Of a stretch of DNA of 64,000 nt, positions 36,023 through 45,090 are shown in pieces. A program made the translations under genes and the position numbers. Source of the stretch: Burkholderia sp. HI2500. GTDB lineage: Bacteria; Pseudomonadota; Gammaproteobacteria; Burkholderiales; Burkholderiaceae. Location: NCBI RefSeq assembly GCF_002223055.1, contig NZ_NKFL01000004.1, forward strand, positions 2,046,001 to 2,110,000, given 5' to 3'. Below the pieces are notes generated by a model. That model searched no databases. It saw nothing but the letters and a program-made list of their open reading frames with translations, and was not told the origin of the DNA. Positions within the stretch are counted from its first letter, which is position 1. Each line of letters begins with the position of its first letter.

Positions 36023-36298
36023 ATGGCTCGAATGATCCAATGCGCGAAGCTCGGCAAGGAAGCCGAAGGCCTCGATTTCCCGCCGCTGCCGGGCGAACTC
36101 GGCAAGCGCATTTACGAGAGCGTCTCGAAGGAAGCGTGGCAAGGCTGGCTGAAGCAGCAGACGATGCTGATCAATGAAAACCGCCTGAACATGGCCGACC
36201 CGCGTGCGCGCCAGTACCTGATGAAGCAGACCGAGAAGTACTTCTTCGGCGACGGCGCCGACCAGGCGTCCGGCTACGTGCCGCCGACGGAAGGCTGA
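36023..36298 (+). CDS. yggX: Fe(2+)-trafficking / oxidative damage protection protein YggX
   Basis: A 91-residue protein with the family start [19 protein letters not shown] (conserved Cys7) and the pattern [18 protein letters not shown]. YggX protects iron-sulfur proteins from oxidation. AGGAGAAG precedes the ATG. It follows argA by 49 bp. Confidence 0.95.
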
Positions 36299-36349
36299 CC
36301 GGCATCATTCGCGACGGCCGGCCGCGCCGGTCACTTCGCGGGAAACGAC

Positions 36350-36386
36350 AAACGGCATCGTGTCATCGCACGGTGCCGTTTGCTTT
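36350..36386. terminator. Terminator between yggX and the convergent transporter gene
   Basis: AAACGGCA-t-CGTG pairs with CACG-g-TGCCGTTT (36369-36381), then GCTTTT. Symmetric A/T flanks allow action in both directions. Confidence 0.65.
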
Positions 36387-36451
36387 TGGCGCATCCGAAC
36401 CGCTGCGATGCGACACGGCCGGGGCCGCCCCGGTCACACCGACCGCCCGAT

Positions 36452-37879
36452 TCAACCCACCGGCTTCAGCGTGCCGCGATCGTCCGGCGGCGGGACCGCA
36501 CCGGCCGGAGTGTCAGCGGCGGCGCCTTCCGTACCCCATTCGGCCGCATCGCTGCGTTCGGCCGTCGACAGCTCGTCCGCGCGATACCCGGTGCGATTCA
36601 GCAGCGCCAGCATGCACACGAGCGACACGAGCGCGTAAAGCCCCGATGCGACCGCGACGCCGACGATGCTGCCGGTCGAATTGAGGATCGCCTGCGCGAG
36701 CACCGGCGTGCCGCCGCCGACGACGAGCGCGCTCAACTGGTACGCGAGCGACAGGCCCGTGTAGCGGATGTTGGCCGGAAACACGCGCGCGAGCACGCCG
36801 CCGACCGCGCCATAGAACATCGCCGACGGAATCGTCGAGATGCACATGCCCGCGACGGCCACCCAGTACGAGCGCGTTGCGAGCGCATGGAACATCACGG
36901 GCATCAGCACGATTTCCGGAATCAGGATCCAGCACATCGCGCGGCGCATGTCGACCTTCGACACGAACCACGCGCCGACCGGCTGCATCAGGAACTGCAC
37001 GACGAGCGAGATCGACAGGATGCCGAGGAACGTGCCCTGCGCGTAACCGAGCTCCTTGGTCGCCCACGACAGCGCGAACGTGCTGCGGAAGTACGTGACG
37101 TTGATCACCGGCAGCGTGCCGGCCGCGAGCAGCACGACGACCCAGTGATCGCGCACGACGTCGCGCAGCGGCAGCTTCACGGTGCGCTTGCGCGCGAGCA
37201 CGCGCTGCATGTCGGCCGACTCCTCGAGCTTCAGCCGGATCACCATGCCGATGATCACGAGCACGGCCGACAGCAGGAACGGAATGCGCCAGCCCCACAT
37301 CAGGAACGACGGGGTGGGCAGCGCGCTCAGCGCGAAGAATGCGGCCGTGGCCAGCAGGTTGCCGGTGGGCGAGCCCTGCTGCGCGAACGCCGCATACAGG
37401 ATGCTGCGATGCTTCGGCGCGTTCTCGCTCGCGATCAGCACCGCGCCGCCCCACTCGCCGCCGACCGCGATGCCCTGCAGTACGCGCAGCACGACGAGGC
37501 CGGCCGGCGCCCAGACGCCGATCTGCGCATAGCCGGGCAACAGGCCGATGCCGGTCGTCGCCAGCCCCATCATCACCAGCGTGATCACGAGCGCGGTCTT
37601 GCGGCCGACGCGGTCGCCGAGATGCCCGAACACGATGCCGCCGAGCGGCCGCGCGGCGAAGCCGGCCCAGAACGTGACGAACGCCAGCAGCGTCGCGACG
37701 CCGGGATCCATCGTGCTCGAAAAGAACACCTTGCCGAACACGAGCGCTGCCGCCGTGCCGTAGATGTAGAAGTCGTACCACTCGATCGTGGTGCCGACGA
37801 ACGCCGCGAAGGCGGCGCGGCCGGGCCGCAGTTGCGGCGCGGCAGTCGGGGATTGCTGGCGGCTCATCGATGTCTCCAT
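36452..37879 (-). CDS. MFS transporter, metabolite:H+ symporter (MHS) family
   Basis: A 475-residue protein with twelve hydrophobic segments. MHS signatures: FVGTTIEWYDFYIYGTAAAL at the start, FGHLGDRVGRKTALVIT, and GGEWGGAVLIASENAPKHRS. Family members (ProP, KgtP, ShiA) import organic acids or osmolytes with protons; the substrate is not evident. A start at 37867 is also possible. A 15-bp tandem repeat lies about 70 bp upstream. Confidence 0.92.
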   Translation of the reverse strand: METSMSRQQSPTAAPQLRPGRAAFAAFVGTTIEWYDFYIYGTAAALVFGKVFFSSTMDPGVATLLAFVTFWAGFAARPLGGIVFGHLGDRVGRKTALVITLVMMGLATTGIGLLPGYAQIGVWAPAGLVVLRVLQGIAVGGEWGGAVLIASENAPKHRSILYAAFAQQGSPTGNLLATAAFFALSALPTPSFLMWGWRIPFLLSAVLVIIGMVIRLKLEESADMQRVLARKRTVKLPLRDVVRDHWVVVLLAAGTLPVINVTYFRSTFALSWATKELGYAQGTFLGILSISLVVQFLMQPVGAWFVSKVDMRRAMCWILIPEIVLMPVMFHALATRSYWVAVAGMCISTIPSAMFYGAVGGVLARVFPANIRYTGLSLAYQLSALVVGGGTPVLAQAILNSTGSIVGVAVASGLYALVSLVCMLALLNRTGYRADELSTAERSDAAEWGTEGAAADTPAGAVPPPDDRGTLKPVG

Positions 37880-37948
37880 GTTGGTGTGTCGGGGGCGCGA
37901 CTGTCGCGCGCCTTTCCCGGGTGGCCGGCATTGCGCCGCCGGCCGGCG

Positions 37949-37978
37949 GCGTTGCTTGACGTTGCGTTGCTTGACGTT
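37949..37978 (+). repeat. Perfect tandem duplication, 2 x 15 bp
   Basis: GCGTTGCTTGACGTT occurs twice without spacer, in the gap between the MHS transporter start and the CaiB-family stop. Confidence 0.85.
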
Positions 37979-38023
37979 CCGTTTCGTCGGCCGGCCATGC
38001 TCACCGGCGCGCGCGTCGGTCGG

Positions 38024-39226
38024 TCACGTCTGGTCGGGTGCGATCTTCAGCACGCCGGCGTCGAGCAGTTGCTGCTGGAGCGCAGGATCGACGCCGAGGC
38101 GCTCGAGCACCGCGCGCGTATCGCCGCCCAGCGCGGGCGGCGGCGAACGATAGGTGGCCGGCGTGCGCGACAGCTTCACCGGCGACGCCGTGCCGCGATA
38201 CGCACCGATCTCGACGAACAGGTTCCGGTGCAGCGCATGCGGATCGTGCGCGACGTCGGCGACCGTTCGCACCGGCCCGCACGGCACGCCGGCCGCCATC
38301 AGGTCGCGTGCGAGCGGCTCGCAGGCGTGCGCGGCGAGCCGTGCTTCCAGTTCGGCCTTCAGTTCAGGCCGGTGCGCACAGCGGCTGCGGTTGTCGACGA
38401 AGCGCGGATCGCCGGCGAGCGCCGGCACGCCGAGATGCGCGACGAGCCGCGCGAACTGCCGGTCGTTGCCTATCGCGAGGAAGATCGGCACGGTCGCCGT
38501 ACGGTAGCTGTCGTACGGCGCGATGTTCGGGTGCGCGTTGCCGCTGCGCGCCGGCACGCGCCCCGAGCCGAAGAAGTTCGGCAGGTGCGGATGCAGCAGC
38601 GACACGCCGCAGTCGTACAGCGCGATGTCGATCGATTGCCCGCGCCCGCTCTTCTCGCGCTCGGCGAGCGCCAGCAGGATGCCGGCCAGCGCGTTGAGGC
38701 CCGTGACCATGTCGACGATCGGCAGGCCGATGCGCGTTGCGTCGCCGTCGCGCTCGCCGTTGACGCTCATCAGCCCCGCCATCGCCTGGATCACCGCGTC
38801 GTAGCCGGGCAGCCCGCCGAGCGGGCCGCCTTCACCGAAGCCCGTCACCGCGCAATGGATCAGGCGCGGGAAGCGCGGCTGCAGGTCGCGCGTGTAGTCC
38901 ATTCCCCAGCGCGCGAGCGTGCCGGGCTTGAAGTTCTCGACGAGCACGTCGGCCTCTTCAAGCAGGCGCCACAGGATCGCGCGCCCCTCGTCGCGCGACA
39001 GGTCGAGCGCGAGCCCTTCCTTGTTACGGTTCACGCCCATGAAATACCACGCGGTATCGCCGAGGAACGGCGGCCCCCAGCCGCGCGTCTCGTCGCCGTC
39101 CGGCGGCTCGATCTTGACCACCGTCGCCCCGTGGTCGGCGAGCGCCTGCGTGCAGTACGGGCCGCCAAGCACGCGGCTCAGGTCGACGACCTTCAGGCCG
39201 TCCAGTGCGCCACGCGTCGTGCTCAT
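38024..39226 (-). CDS. CaiB/BaiF family CoA transferase
   Basis: A 400-residue class III CoA transferase. Motifs: GLKVVDLSRVLGGPYCTQ, a conserved NFKPG after DVLVE (with the catalytic Asp expected in the preceding region), and GLMSVNGERDGDATRIGLPI. These enzymes move CoA between carboxylic acids. The start overlaps the stop of the acyl-CoA dehydrogenase gene by ATGA, so the two act in one pathway: activation of an acid and its oxidation. The substrate is unknown. Confidence 0.93.
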   Translation of the reverse strand: MSTTRGALDGLKVVDLSRVLGGPYCTQALADHGATVVKIEPPDGDETRGWGPPFLGDTAWYFMGVNRNKEGLALDLSRDEGRAILWRLLEEADVLVENFKPGTLARWGMDYTRDLQPRFPRLIHCAVTGFGEGGPLGGLPGYDAVIQAMAGLMSVNGERDGDATRIGLPIVDMVTGLNALAGILLALAEREKSGRGQSIDIALYDCGVSLLHPHLPNFFGSGRVPARSGNAHPNIAPYDSYRTATVPIFLAIGNDRQFARLVAHLGVPALAGDPRFVDNRSRCAHRPELKAELEARLAAHACEPLARDLMAAGVPCGPVRTVADVAHDPHALHRNLFVEIGAYRGTASPVKLSRTPATYRSPPPALGGDTRAVLERLGVDPALQQQLLDAGVLKIAPDQT

Positions 39227-40974
39227 CGTTCGACCTCCGGCAGCAGGTCGAGCGCGGTATCGAGCGCGATCGGCGTGCCGCCCAGCAGCGCTGCGTATGC
39301 GGGCGATTCGTCGTCGCGTGACGCCGGTGCGAGCGGATCGACCGGCAGCAGCTTGTGGCGCACGACCAGATGCGCGAGCGCGAGCCGCCGGAAATCCGGC
39401 GCGAGCCGCACGCCCTCGCACGCCATCAGCACGGCCGCACTCGCGTAGTACAGCGCGGACGCGGCCTGCCGCACGCGCGCGTCGTCACCTTCGTCAGCGA
39501 CCCGCGCGAGCGCGTCGCAGGCACGCGCGAGGATGCGCCGCAGCGCCGCGCGGCTCGCATCGGGCAGCGGCGCCGCGCCGAGGCGGTCGCCGAGGAACGC
39601 GCGCAGCGCATCGAGCGCGTGCTCGCGCTGCGCGGCCCGCGCGACGTCGAGCGCGACGATGTTGCTCGTGCCCTCCCAGATCGAGCCGAGATGCGCATCG
39701 CGCACGATGCGCGCGTCGCTCCACTCCTCGATGTAGCCGGTGCCGCCGCGCACTTCCATCGCATCGCCCGTCACGCGCCGCGCATCGCGGCACGCGCGGA
39801 ACTTGATCAGCGGCGTCAGGATCCGCACGCAGCGCGCGGCCTGCTCGTCGCCCGCATCGGCCTGCGGCAGCAGCAGCGCGATCTGCATGAACATCGCGCG
39901 CGCGGCCTCGGCCGGCAGCAGCATCTTCAGCAACTGGCGCTGCATCAGCGGCATCTCGATCAGCTTGCGGCCGAAGGCCTCGCGATGCGCGGCGACGTGC
40001 AGCGCCTCGTTCAGCGCGCGCCGCATCAGCCCCGCCGCGCGCACGCCGTTCGACAGCCGCGACATGTTGATCATGTCGGCCATCTGGTGAAAGCCGCGGC
40101 CGATCTCGCCGATCAGGTACGCCTGTGCACCTTCCAGCGCGATCTCGCCGCTCGCCATCGAACGGCTGCCGAGCTTGTCCTTCAGGCGCACGATCCGGTA
40201 GCGGTTGCGCGTGCCGTCCGGCAGCGTCTTCGGCAGCAGGAACAGCGCCAGGCCCTTGATGCCGTCCGGCGCGCCGTCGGGCCGCGCGAGCACCATCGCG
40301 AGATCGGCATCCGCGTTCGAGCAGAACCACTTGTCGCCGGTCAGGCGCCAGACGGTCTCGCCATGCGCGCCGGTCTCGCGCGTCGCCCGCGTCGTGATCC
40401 GGCCGACGTCGGAACCCGCCGCCTGCTCGGTCATGAACATCGCGCCCTGGTACAGCGTGTCGAAGTCGCGTGACGCAAGCATCGGCAGGTAACGCGCGAC
40501 GAGCGCCGGATCGCCGAAACGGCGCAGCGTGCGTGTCAGCGAATCGGTCATGCTGAGCGGGCAGCACAGCCCGAATTCCGCCTGCACGAACAGGAACGTC
40601 AGCGCGTACTTGACGAGCGGCGGCACCGAGTCGGATCCGTGGCTCAGCGAAGCGAGCCCGAGCTCGGAATATGCGACGCGTTCGAGTGCGACATACGCGG
40701 GATCCTTGTCGATCCGCTGCACGGCCTCGCCGCGCCGAGTGCGATGCTCGAGCACGGGCGGGTGCTTGTCCGCGCGCGACGCCCATTCGTCGAGTTCGCC
40801 CGACACGCGTGCGCCGAGCGCGCGCAGTTGCGGCTCGAGCTCGGCATAGCGGGCATCGCCGAGATGCAGCTTCAGCAACGCGCCGAGATCGGGATCGATG
40901 GTGAAGAAATTGATGCCCCGGCTGTCGGGGATATTGGATGCGCCGGCGTCCGGCGTGCGAGCGGTGTCGTTCAT
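39223..40974 (-). CDS. Acyl-CoA dehydrogenase family protein (AidB-like)
   Basis: A 583-residue flavoprotein, longer than the usual 380-400. An N-terminal extension (about 130 residues) precedes the ACAD core with MTEQAAGSDVGRITTRA, WFCSNADADLAMVLAR, and GGTGYIEEWSDARIVRDAHL. The Glu in GSIWEGTSNI occupies the catalytic-base position. Length and arrangement resemble the AidB branch. The start MNDTARTPDAGASNIPD was chosen over one 57 codons upstream. It diverges from a LysR regulator. Confidence 0.9.
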   Translation of the reverse strand: MNDTARTPDAGASNIPDSRGINFFTIDPDLGALLKLHLGDARYAELEPQLRALGARVSGELDEWASRADKHPPVLEHRTRRGEAVQRIDKDPAYVALERVAYSELGLASLSHGSDSVPPLVKYALTFLFVQAEFGLCCPLSMTDSLTRTLRRFGDPALVARYLPMLASRDFDTLYQGAMFMTEQAAGSDVGRITTRATRETGAHGETVWRLTGDKWFCSNADADLAMVLARPDGAPDGIKGLALFLLPKTLPDGTRNRYRIVRLKDKLGSRSMASGEIALEGAQAYLIGEIGRGFHQMADMINMSRLSNGVRAAGLMRRALNEALHVAAHREAFGRKLIEMPLMQRQLLKMLLPAEAARAMFMQIALLLPQADAGDEQAARCVRILTPLIKFRACRDARRVTGDAMEVRGGTGYIEEWSDARIVRDAHLGSIWEGTSNIVALDVARAAQREHALDALRAFLGDRLGAAPLPDASRAALRRILARACDALARVADEGDDARVRQAASALYYASAAVLMACEGVRLAPDFRRLALAHLVVRHKLLPVDPLAPASRDDESPAYAALLGGTPIALDTALDLLPEVER

Positions 40975-41069
40975 GCGTGCGTCTCCTGGGTTGCCTGCCC
41001 GTCGGCTGGAGGGGCGCCGCGGCGCCCGGCCAGTCCCGTGCAAAGCCTTCCGCAGAGCGTAGGCGCGCG

Positions 41070-41124
41070 ATCGATAAGCGTCCAATACAGGATTTATCCG
41101 GTACGATAGATATCGCTTATCGAT
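41070..41124. promoter_or_regulatory. LysR-type operator between the dehydrogenase and lysR genes
   Basis: ATCGATAAGCG (41070-41080) and CGCTTATCGAT (41114-41124) form perfect 11-bp arms 33 bp apart, in the 172-bp divergent gap. A third half-site CGATA-like copy (41104-41108) lies between. This is the expected arrangement for the neighbouring LysR protein. Confidence 0.65.
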
Positions 41125-41146
41125 GCCGACGCCGCGAGGAGACACG

Positions 41147-42049
41147 ATGGAACTGAGGCAGTTGCGCTACTTCGTGGCGGTCGCCGAGGAGCTGCATTTC
41201 GGGCGCGCGGCGAAGCGTCTGTTCATCTCGCAGCCGGCGCTGAGTTTCGACATCCGCAAGTTCGAGGACGCGCTCGGCGTGCAGTTGTTCTCGCGCACCA
41301 ACAAGACCGTCGCGCTGACCAACGCGGGCGAGGTGCTGCTCGGCGAAGCGCGCCGGCTGCTGCTGCAGGCGGCCGAGGCCGAACGCCTGACGGTGCGCTC
41401 CGCGTCGGGGCTCGCGGGCCGGCTGCGGATCGGCTTCGTTCATTCGATGCTGTATCGCGGGCTGCCCGATGCCGTGCGACGCTTCGAGGCCGACTATCCC
41501 GGTGTCGAAGTCGTGCTGAGCGAAATGAACACGCAGGCGCAGGTGCAGGCGATCCAGCGCGGCCAGATCGATCTCGGCTACGCGCACTGGGGCCACTTCC
41601 CGCCCGAGGTCGAATCGACGCCCGTCTATGCGGAACCGTTCGTGTGCTGCCTGCCGGCCGCGCATCCGCTCGCAAAGCGCAAGCAGGTCGCGCTCGCCGC
41701 ACTGGCCGCGGAACCGTTCATCCTGTTCCCGCGCGAAGCGGCGCCGCACTACCACGACCTGATCATCGCGCAGTGCGTGAATGCCGGCTTCAGCCCGCTG
41801 ATCCGCCACGAGGCACGGCTGTGGCAGACGATCCTGTCGATGATCGAGTTCGGGATGGGCATCGCGCTCGTGCCGCGCCTGCTGCAGCAGGTAAAGAGCG
41901 AGCGGCTCGCGTTCCGGCCGCTGAAGGATGCGTCGCTCGAATCGCGCACGCTCGCGCTGAAGCGTAGCGGCACCACCGAGCCGGTTGCGCTGCGCTTCGC
42001 GGATTACGTGCGCGCGTCGATCGACGCGCTGCCCGCGCTCGCAGGCTGA
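41147..42049 (+). CDS. LysR-family transcriptional regulator
   Basis: A 300-residue regulator: N-terminal winged helix (MELRQLRYFVAVAEELHFGR, RAAKRLFISQPALSFDIRKF) and a C-terminal periplasmic-binding-like domain (GRLRIGFVHSMLYRGL). The start at 41147 has GAGGAG upstream. Placed divergently to the acyl-CoA dehydrogenase/CoA transferase pair, it probably controls them in response to a pathway acid. Confidence 0.94.
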   Translation: MELRQLRYFVAVAEELHFGRAAKRLFISQPALSFDIRKFEDALGVQLFSRTNKTVALTNAGEVLLGEARRLLLQAAEAERLTVRSASGLAGRLRIGFVHSMLYRGLPDAVRRFEADYPGVEVVLSEMNTQAQVQAIQRGQIDLGYAHWGHFPPEVESTPVYAEPFVCCLPAAHPLAKRKQVALAALAAEPFILFPREAAPHYHDLIIAQCVNAGFSPLIRHEARLWQTILSMIEFGMGIALVPRLLQQVKSERLAFRPLKDASLESRTLALKRSGTTEPVALRFADYVRASIDALPALAG

Positions 42050-42106
42050 GCGAACGGCCGGCTGGCAGGTATGTGCGGGGATCTGAAAAATATTTGCAGA
42101 AAGTGC

Positions 42107-42135
42107 TTTACAGACCCTCAAAGCCCTGACATAAT
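42107..42135 (+). promoter_or_regulatory. Promoter of tRNA-Val
   Basis: TTTACA (42107-42112) and CATAAT (42130-42135) with a 17-bp spacer, 12 bp upstream of the tRNA. Confidence 0.75.
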
Positions 42136-42147
42136 TTCAGCTTCTTT

Positions 42148-42222
42148 GGGCGGTTAGCTCAGCGGTAGAGCACTGCCTTCACACGGCAGGGGTCACTGGT
42201 TCGATCCCAGTACCGCCCACCA
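42148..42222 (+). tRNA. tRNA-Val (CAC anticodon)
   Basis: A 75-nt cloverleaf: acceptor GGGCGGT/ACCGCCC, anticodon stem CTGCC/GGCAG with loop TTCACAC (anticodon CAC), T-loop GTTCGATCC, encoded CCA. Confidence 0.97.
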
Positions 42223-42230
42223 AAGAATTC

Positions 42231-42265
42231 AAGGCCCTGCGTCTCACGACGCAGGGCCTTTTCGT
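42231..42265 (+). terminator. Terminator of tRNA-Val
   Basis: GGCCCTGCGTC (42233-42243), loop TCAC, GACGCAGGGCC (42248-42258), TTTTCGTTTT. Confidence 0.9.
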
Positions 42266-42317
42266 TTTGGTGCCGCGCTTGCTCCTCGGCGCAGCACGCG
42301 ATGCTGCGCCGGCTTAC

Positions 42318-43712
42318 TTACTCCGCGCACCCCACCCGCTCCGCCGTCGCATCGAACGCGCGCTTCGCCTTGTCGACGATCTCGTCGACCTCCGCCTCGC
42401 GAATCACGAGCGGCGGCGACAGCAGCATCCGGTCACCGGTCGCGCGCATGATCAGGTTGCCGTTGAAGCAGAAGTCGCGGCAGATCGTGCCGATATCGAC
42501 GTTCGCACCGAACCGCTCGCGCCGCTCCCGGTCGCGCGCAAGCTGAACACCTGCGACCAGCCCCGCTCCCGCAATCTCCCCGACGATCGGATGGTCGCCC
42601 AGCGCATCGCGCAGCCGGCGCTGGAAATACGGCCCGATGTCGTTCTTCACGCGCTCGACGATCCCTTCGTCGCGCAGCAGCTTCAGGTTCGCGACCGCGA
42701 CGGCCGCCGCGACCGGGTGGCCCGAGTACGTGAGGCCGTGGTTGAATTCGCCGTTGTCGATGATCGGCCGCGCGACTCGCTCGTGAATGCCGACGGCCCC
42801 CATCGGCACGTAGCCCGACGTGAGGCCCTTGGCCATCGTGATGAGATCGGGCTCGAAACCGAAGTGTTGGTGTGCGAACCATTCGCCGGTTCGGCCGAAG
42901 CCGCCGATCACTTCGTCGGCCACCAGCAGGATGTCGTACTTGCGGCAGATCCGCTGGATTTCCGGCCAGTACGTCGACGGCGGGAAGATCACGCCGCCCG
43001 CGCCCTGGAACGGCTCGCCGATGAACGCGGCGACGTGCTCCGCGCCGAGTTCGAGGATCTTCGCTTCTAGCTGCTGTGCACGCGCCAGGCCGAACGCTTC
43101 CGGCGTTTCGCCGGCCGCCGCTTCACCGAAGAAATACGGCTGGTCGATATGCACGATGTGCTCGACCTTCGACGGCATCTGCTCGTGCATGTAGCCCATC
43201 CCGCCGAGCGTGCCGCCGGCGATCGTCGAGCCGTGATAGCCGTTCTTGCGCGAGATCACGTATTTCTTCTGCGGCTGGCCCTGCACGCGCCAGTACTGGT
43301 GCACGAGGCGCAGCACGGTGTCGTTGCCTTCCGAGCCGCTGTTGCAATAGAAGAAGTGGTTGAAGCCGGCCGGCGTGACTTCCGCGAGCATCGCGGAGAG
43401 CTCGATCACCGGCGGGTGCGTGGTCTTGAAGAACGTGTTGTAGAACGGCAGTTCCTGGATCTGGCGATACGCGGCGTCGGCGAGTTCCTTGCGGCCGTAG
43501 CCGACGTTCACGCACCAGAGGCCGGCCATCCCGTCGATCACCTTGTTGCCGTCCGAGTCCCACAGGTAGACGCCGTCGGCCTTCACGATCACGCGGCTGC
43601 CTGCACGGTTCAGCGCGCCCATGTCCGAGAACGGGTGGATGTGGTGCGCGGCGTCGAGCGCACGATAATCCGCGGTCGATTGCAGCGATACAGCGTCATT
43701 TCTATCGGTCAT
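42318..43712 (-). CDS. spuC: Class III aminotransferase (putrescine:pyruvate type)
   Basis: A 464-residue PLP enzyme: FYCNSGSEGNDTVLRL, NGYHGSTIAGGTLGGM, the Asp in LLVADEVIGGFGRTGEWF and the Schiff-base Lys in LITMAKGLTSGYVPMG. Placed 28 bp downstream of a gamma-glutamylputrescine synthetase, with PuuD above, it fits a polyamine aminotransferase. Members of the same group act on beta-alanine, so the exact substrate rests on context. Confidence 0.88.
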   Translation of the reverse strand: MTDRNDAVSLQSTADYRALDAAHHIHPFSDMGALNRAGSRVIVKADGVYLWDSDGNKVIDGMAGLWCVNVGYGRKELADAAYRQIQELPFYNTFFKTTHPPVIELSAMLAEVTPAGFNHFFYCNSGSEGNDTVLRLVHQYWRVQGQPQKKYVISRKNGYHGSTIAGGTLGGMGYMHEQMPSKVEHIVHIDQPYFFGEAAAGETPEAFGLARAQQLEAKILELGAEHVAAFIGEPFQGAGGVIFPPSTYWPEIQRICRKYDILLVADEVIGGFGRTGEWFAHQHFGFEPDLITMAKGLTSGYVPMGAVGIHERVARPIIDNGEFNHGLTYSGHPVAAAVAVANLKLLRDEGIVERVKNDIGPYFQRRLRDALGDHPIVGEIAGAGLVAGVQLARDRERRERFGANVDIGTICRDFCFNGNLIMRATGDRMLLSPPLVIREAEVDEIVDKAKRAFDATAERVGCAE

Positions 43713-43740
43713 GTTTCCTCCGGATAACCGCGCCGCACGC

Positions 43741-45078
43741 TCAGACGTGCAGCAGCAAATGCCTGCGCTCCCACGAGCTGATCACGCGGAAGAACGCTTC
43801 GTATTCGGTGTCCTTCAGCGCCAGGTACGCTTTCACGAACTTGTCGCCGAGAATGCCGGCCAGCGGCGTGCAGGCCGCCATCAGCGAGATGCCCTCCTCG
43901 AGATTGCGCGGCAGCTGGTACGGCAGGTTGTAGCCGTCCGACGCGATCGGCTCGGTCGGTGCGAGCTGCTGGGTCAAGCCGAGATAGCCGGCTGCGAGCG
44001 TCGCGGCGAACGCGAGGTACGGATTGCAGTCGACGCCCGGAATCCGGTTCTCGATGCGGCGCGCCGACGCGCCCGACTGCGGAATGCGGAAACCGACCGT
44101 GCGGTTGTCGTAGCCCCACTGCACGTTGATCGGCGCGGCCATGAAGCGCGACAGGCGGCGATACGAGTTGATGTACGGCGCGAAGATCGGCATCAGTGCG
44201 GGCGTGTACTTCTGCAGCCCCGCGAGATAGCTGTGGAACATCGGCGACACCGTACCGTCCTCGTTGGAGAACAGGTTGCGTCCCGTGCGCGCGTCGGCCA
44301 GGCTCTGGTGGATGTGCATCGCCGAGCCCGGCTCGTCCTGCATCGGCTTCGCCATGAAGGTCGCGTACATGTTGTGGCGCAGCGCCGCCTCGCGCACGGT
44401 GCGCTTGAACAGGAACACCTGGTCGGCGAGCGACAGCGCATCGCCATGCACGAAGTTGATCTCCATTTGCGCGGCGCCGACCTCGTGGATCAGCGTCTCG
44501 ATATCGAGCCCCTGCATCTCGCAGTATTCGTAGATGTCCTCGAACAGCGAATCGAACTCGTTCACGGCCTCGATCGAATACGACTGCCGGCCGGTCTCCG
44601 CACGCCCGGTGCGGCCGACGGGCGGACGCAGCGGCAAGTCGGGATCGGCGTTCATGTCGACGAGATAGAACTCGAGCTCGGGTGCAACGACCGGCTGCCA
44701 GCCCTTCGCCCTGTACAGGTCGAGCACGCGTCGCAGCACGTAGCGCGGCGAGATCTCGACCGGCGAGCCGTCGAAGTGCACGCAATCGTGGATCACCTGC
44801 GCGGTCGGGTCGACGGCCCACGGAATCAGGCAGATCGTCGACGGATCGGGCACGCACACCATGTCGGGGTCGGTCACGCCGGTCAGCGTGCCGTCTTCCG
44901 GATAGTCGCCGGTGACGGTCTGCACCATCACGGCCTGCGGCAGGCGCATCGATTCGCCGGATTCGAACTTGTTGCGCGGAATGATCTTGCCGCGCGCAAT
45001 GCCGGCCATGTCGGGAATGATCGCCTCGACCTCGGTGATGCGGTGCTGTCGCAGGAATTCGCTCAGTTCGGGTTGCAT
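43741..45078 (-). CDS. puuA: Glutamine synthetase-like enzyme, gamma-glutamylputrescine synthetase
   Basis: A 445-residue GS-fold ligase: catalytic core pattern MEINFVHGDALSLADQVFLF, FMAKPMQDEPGSAMHIHQSL, and RIENRIPGVDCNPYLAFAAT. Unlike glnA it lacks the adenylylation loop NLYDLPPEE and is shorter. Flanked by PuuD and an aminotransferase, it should link glutamate to putrescine. It starts 12 bp after puuD. Confidence 0.9.
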   Translation of the reverse strand: MQPELSEFLRQHRITEVEAIIPDMAGIARGKIIPRNKFESGESMRLPQAVMVQTVTGDYPEDGTLTGVTDPDMVCVPDPSTICLIPWAVDPTAQVIHDCVHFDGSPVEISPRYVLRRVLDLYRAKGWQPVVAPELEFYLVDMNADPDLPLRPPVGRTGRAETGRQSYSIEAVNEFDSLFEDIYEYCEMQGLDIETLIHEVGAAQMEINFVHGDALSLADQVFLFKRTVREAALRHNMYATFMAKPMQDEPGSAMHIHQSLADARTGRNLFSNEDGTVSPMFHSYLAGLQKYTPALMPIFAPYINSYRRLSRFMAAPINVQWGYDNRTVGFRIPQSGASARRIENRIPGVDCNPYLAFAATLAAGYLGLTQQLAPTEPIASDGYNLPYQLPRNLEEGISLMAACTPLAGILGDKFVKAYLALKDTEYEAFFRVISSWERRHLLLHV

Positions 45079-45090
45079 GATCGGCCTCTA

